Origin: Chloroflexota bacterium
GTDB taxonomy: Bacteria; Chloroflexota; Ktedonobacteria; Ktedonobacterales; Ktedonobacteraceae
Assembly (NCBI GenBank): GCA_005881295.1
Contig: VBHS01000250.1
Span: 1 to 5,554, forward strand
Length of the DNA stretch: 5,554 nt
Direction: 5' to 3'
A program made the translations under genes and the position numbers. The stretch's first letter is position 1, and the number at the start of each line of letters is the position of its first letter. The notes under the pieces are model-generated. The model had not been told where the DNA came from and did no database searches. It saw only the letters and a program-made list of their open reading frames with translations. Below, one piece after another: positions 4,814 through 5,554 of the stretch.

Positions 4814-5554
4814 TCAGGTAGTAGCCGTGGGTGGCTGGTATATTTCCCCACGCACTGCCCGTCGATACAACATAACGAACACGATGATACCGATCACACC
4901 GATCACCAGTGATACCAGCGGAATGTGAATGCCGGGCGGCAAAATGAAGTATATGGTGCTGGGCAACCCATCCCACAGACCGTGTAGCACGGAAACGAAG
5001 AGATAGGTCACAATCACCAGGCCGGTGATGCGGAAGCGGTCATGCCTGCGCTCTCGGAAGAGCACCGCGGCGAGAATGCCGGTCCAGATACCGTGGCCAA
5101 ATGGCGTCAACAACCCGCGGAGTACTGTCTCTGCAATCGAGGCTCCAACATGTCCCTGGCTTAAGAGGAAAGCTGTGAAGGCATAGCCCGTGCTCTCGAA
5201 GGCGGCAAAGCCCATGCCCACGGCTGCTCCCAATAGCAGCCCATCCATCGTCGTGGCCCTGCGCAAGTGCCGTGCTAGAAAGATGACCGCCAGGATCTTG
5301 ACTCCTTCCTCAATCAGTCCAACAGCCAGCCCACCGCTTAGAGACAGGCCTTGATTAGGGTTCGTTAGCATGGGGAGCAACAGAGATTCGAGTATTGAGG
5401 CTCCCAGCACACCCAGTATACCACCCACCAAGAAACTTCTCGCAATGGTTTCTGGCGTAAACGAACTCAAATGCTGGTGGTCATACAGGAACGCGACAAA
5501 AACTACGGGCACTAGAAAGTTTCCGATCAGGATGACGGTCGGGAACAGATTGGG
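4814..5554 (-). CDS. PrsW-family intramembrane metalloprotease, 5' end outside window
   Basis: The reading frame is open from the window edge to TGA at 4816-4814, giving 246 residues. The sequence PNLFPTVILIGNFLVP before the possible GTG at 5512 continues the family pattern, so the true start lies beyond the window and the GTG is internal. PrsW-type proteins are multi-pass membrane proteases related to CAAX/CPBP proteases; in Bacillus subtilis PrsW makes the first cut in an anti-sigma factor. Visible motifs, in fragment numbering, are GLIEEGVK (80-86, paired glutamates), GFAAFES (115-121), RGLLTPFGHGIWTG (146-159, with His154) and VLHGLWDG (189-196, with His191 and Asp195). These are the conserved acidic and histidine positions expected for metal-dependent catalysis. 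About seven hydrophobic segments are present. The tail QPPTATT is short and polar. No anti-sigma or sigma gene is in view, so the substrate is unknown; it should not be assumed to be the functional PrsW orthologue. Confidence 0.88.
   Translation of the reverse strand, partial: PNLFPTVILIGNFLVPVVFVAFLYDHQHLSSFTPETIARSFLVGGILGVLGASILESLLLPMLTNPNQGLSLSGGLAVGLIEEGVKILAVIFLARHLRRATTMDGLLLGAAVGMGFAAFESTGYAFTAFLLSQGHVGASIAETVLRGLLTPFGHGIWTGILAAVLFRERRHDRFRITGLVIVTYLFVSVLHGLWDGLPSTIYFILPPGIHIPLVSLVIGVIGIIVFVMLYRRAVRGEIYQPPTATT

Overview
The window reads as part of a bacterial chromosome. Every gene I can support lies on the minus strand, so transcription runs from high to low coordinates. Base composition is moderate. 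The gene types (a PrsW-type membrane protease, a SnoaL/ester-cyclase relic starting MSTEANKALVRR, an Erm-type rRNA methylase, two large permeases) and their flavour suggest a soil multicellular Chloroflexota of the Ktedonobacteria type. That placement is an impression from protein style, not a proof. No tRNA, rRNA, CRISPR array, insertion sequence or integrase was seen.

Layout in transcription order. 5554-4814: a PrsW-family intramembrane protease, cut at its 5' end by the window edge. 4813-4553: a hairpin-rich intergenic stretch. 4552-4222: a decayed SnoaL-like cyclase gene with a good ribosome binding site and start but an internal deletion and frameshift. 4185-3904: a strong sigma-70 promoter followed by a long untranslated leader with a 13-codon leader peptide, several inverted repeats and an intrinsic terminator. 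3903-3001: an Erm-type 23S rRNA adenine N6-methyltransferase. 2895-1408: an APC-superfamily permease. 1415-1277: two tiny candidate ORFs, one overlapping the end of the permease gene. 1272-1: a nucleobase (NCS1) permease, cut at its 3' end by the window edge.

The most interesting element is the erm control region. The leader peptide MKGIGVMIRLRQV carries Arg-Leu-Arg, the +X+ motif known to arrest ribosomes carrying a macrolide (best known from the ErmD leader). Downstream, a 12-bp inverted repeat can hide the erm Shine-Dalgarno sequence, and a hairpin with a T6 tract sits just before the gene. The layout therefore looks like a drug-inducible attenuator that could act on both transcription and translation. 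The sequence elements are read directly; the switching mechanism is inferred.

The two permeases are closely spaced with no terminator between them and probably share a transcript, supplying amino-acid-like and nucleobase substrates. No clear terminator separates erm from the first permease, so some read-through is possible, but I see no functional link between resistance and uptake.
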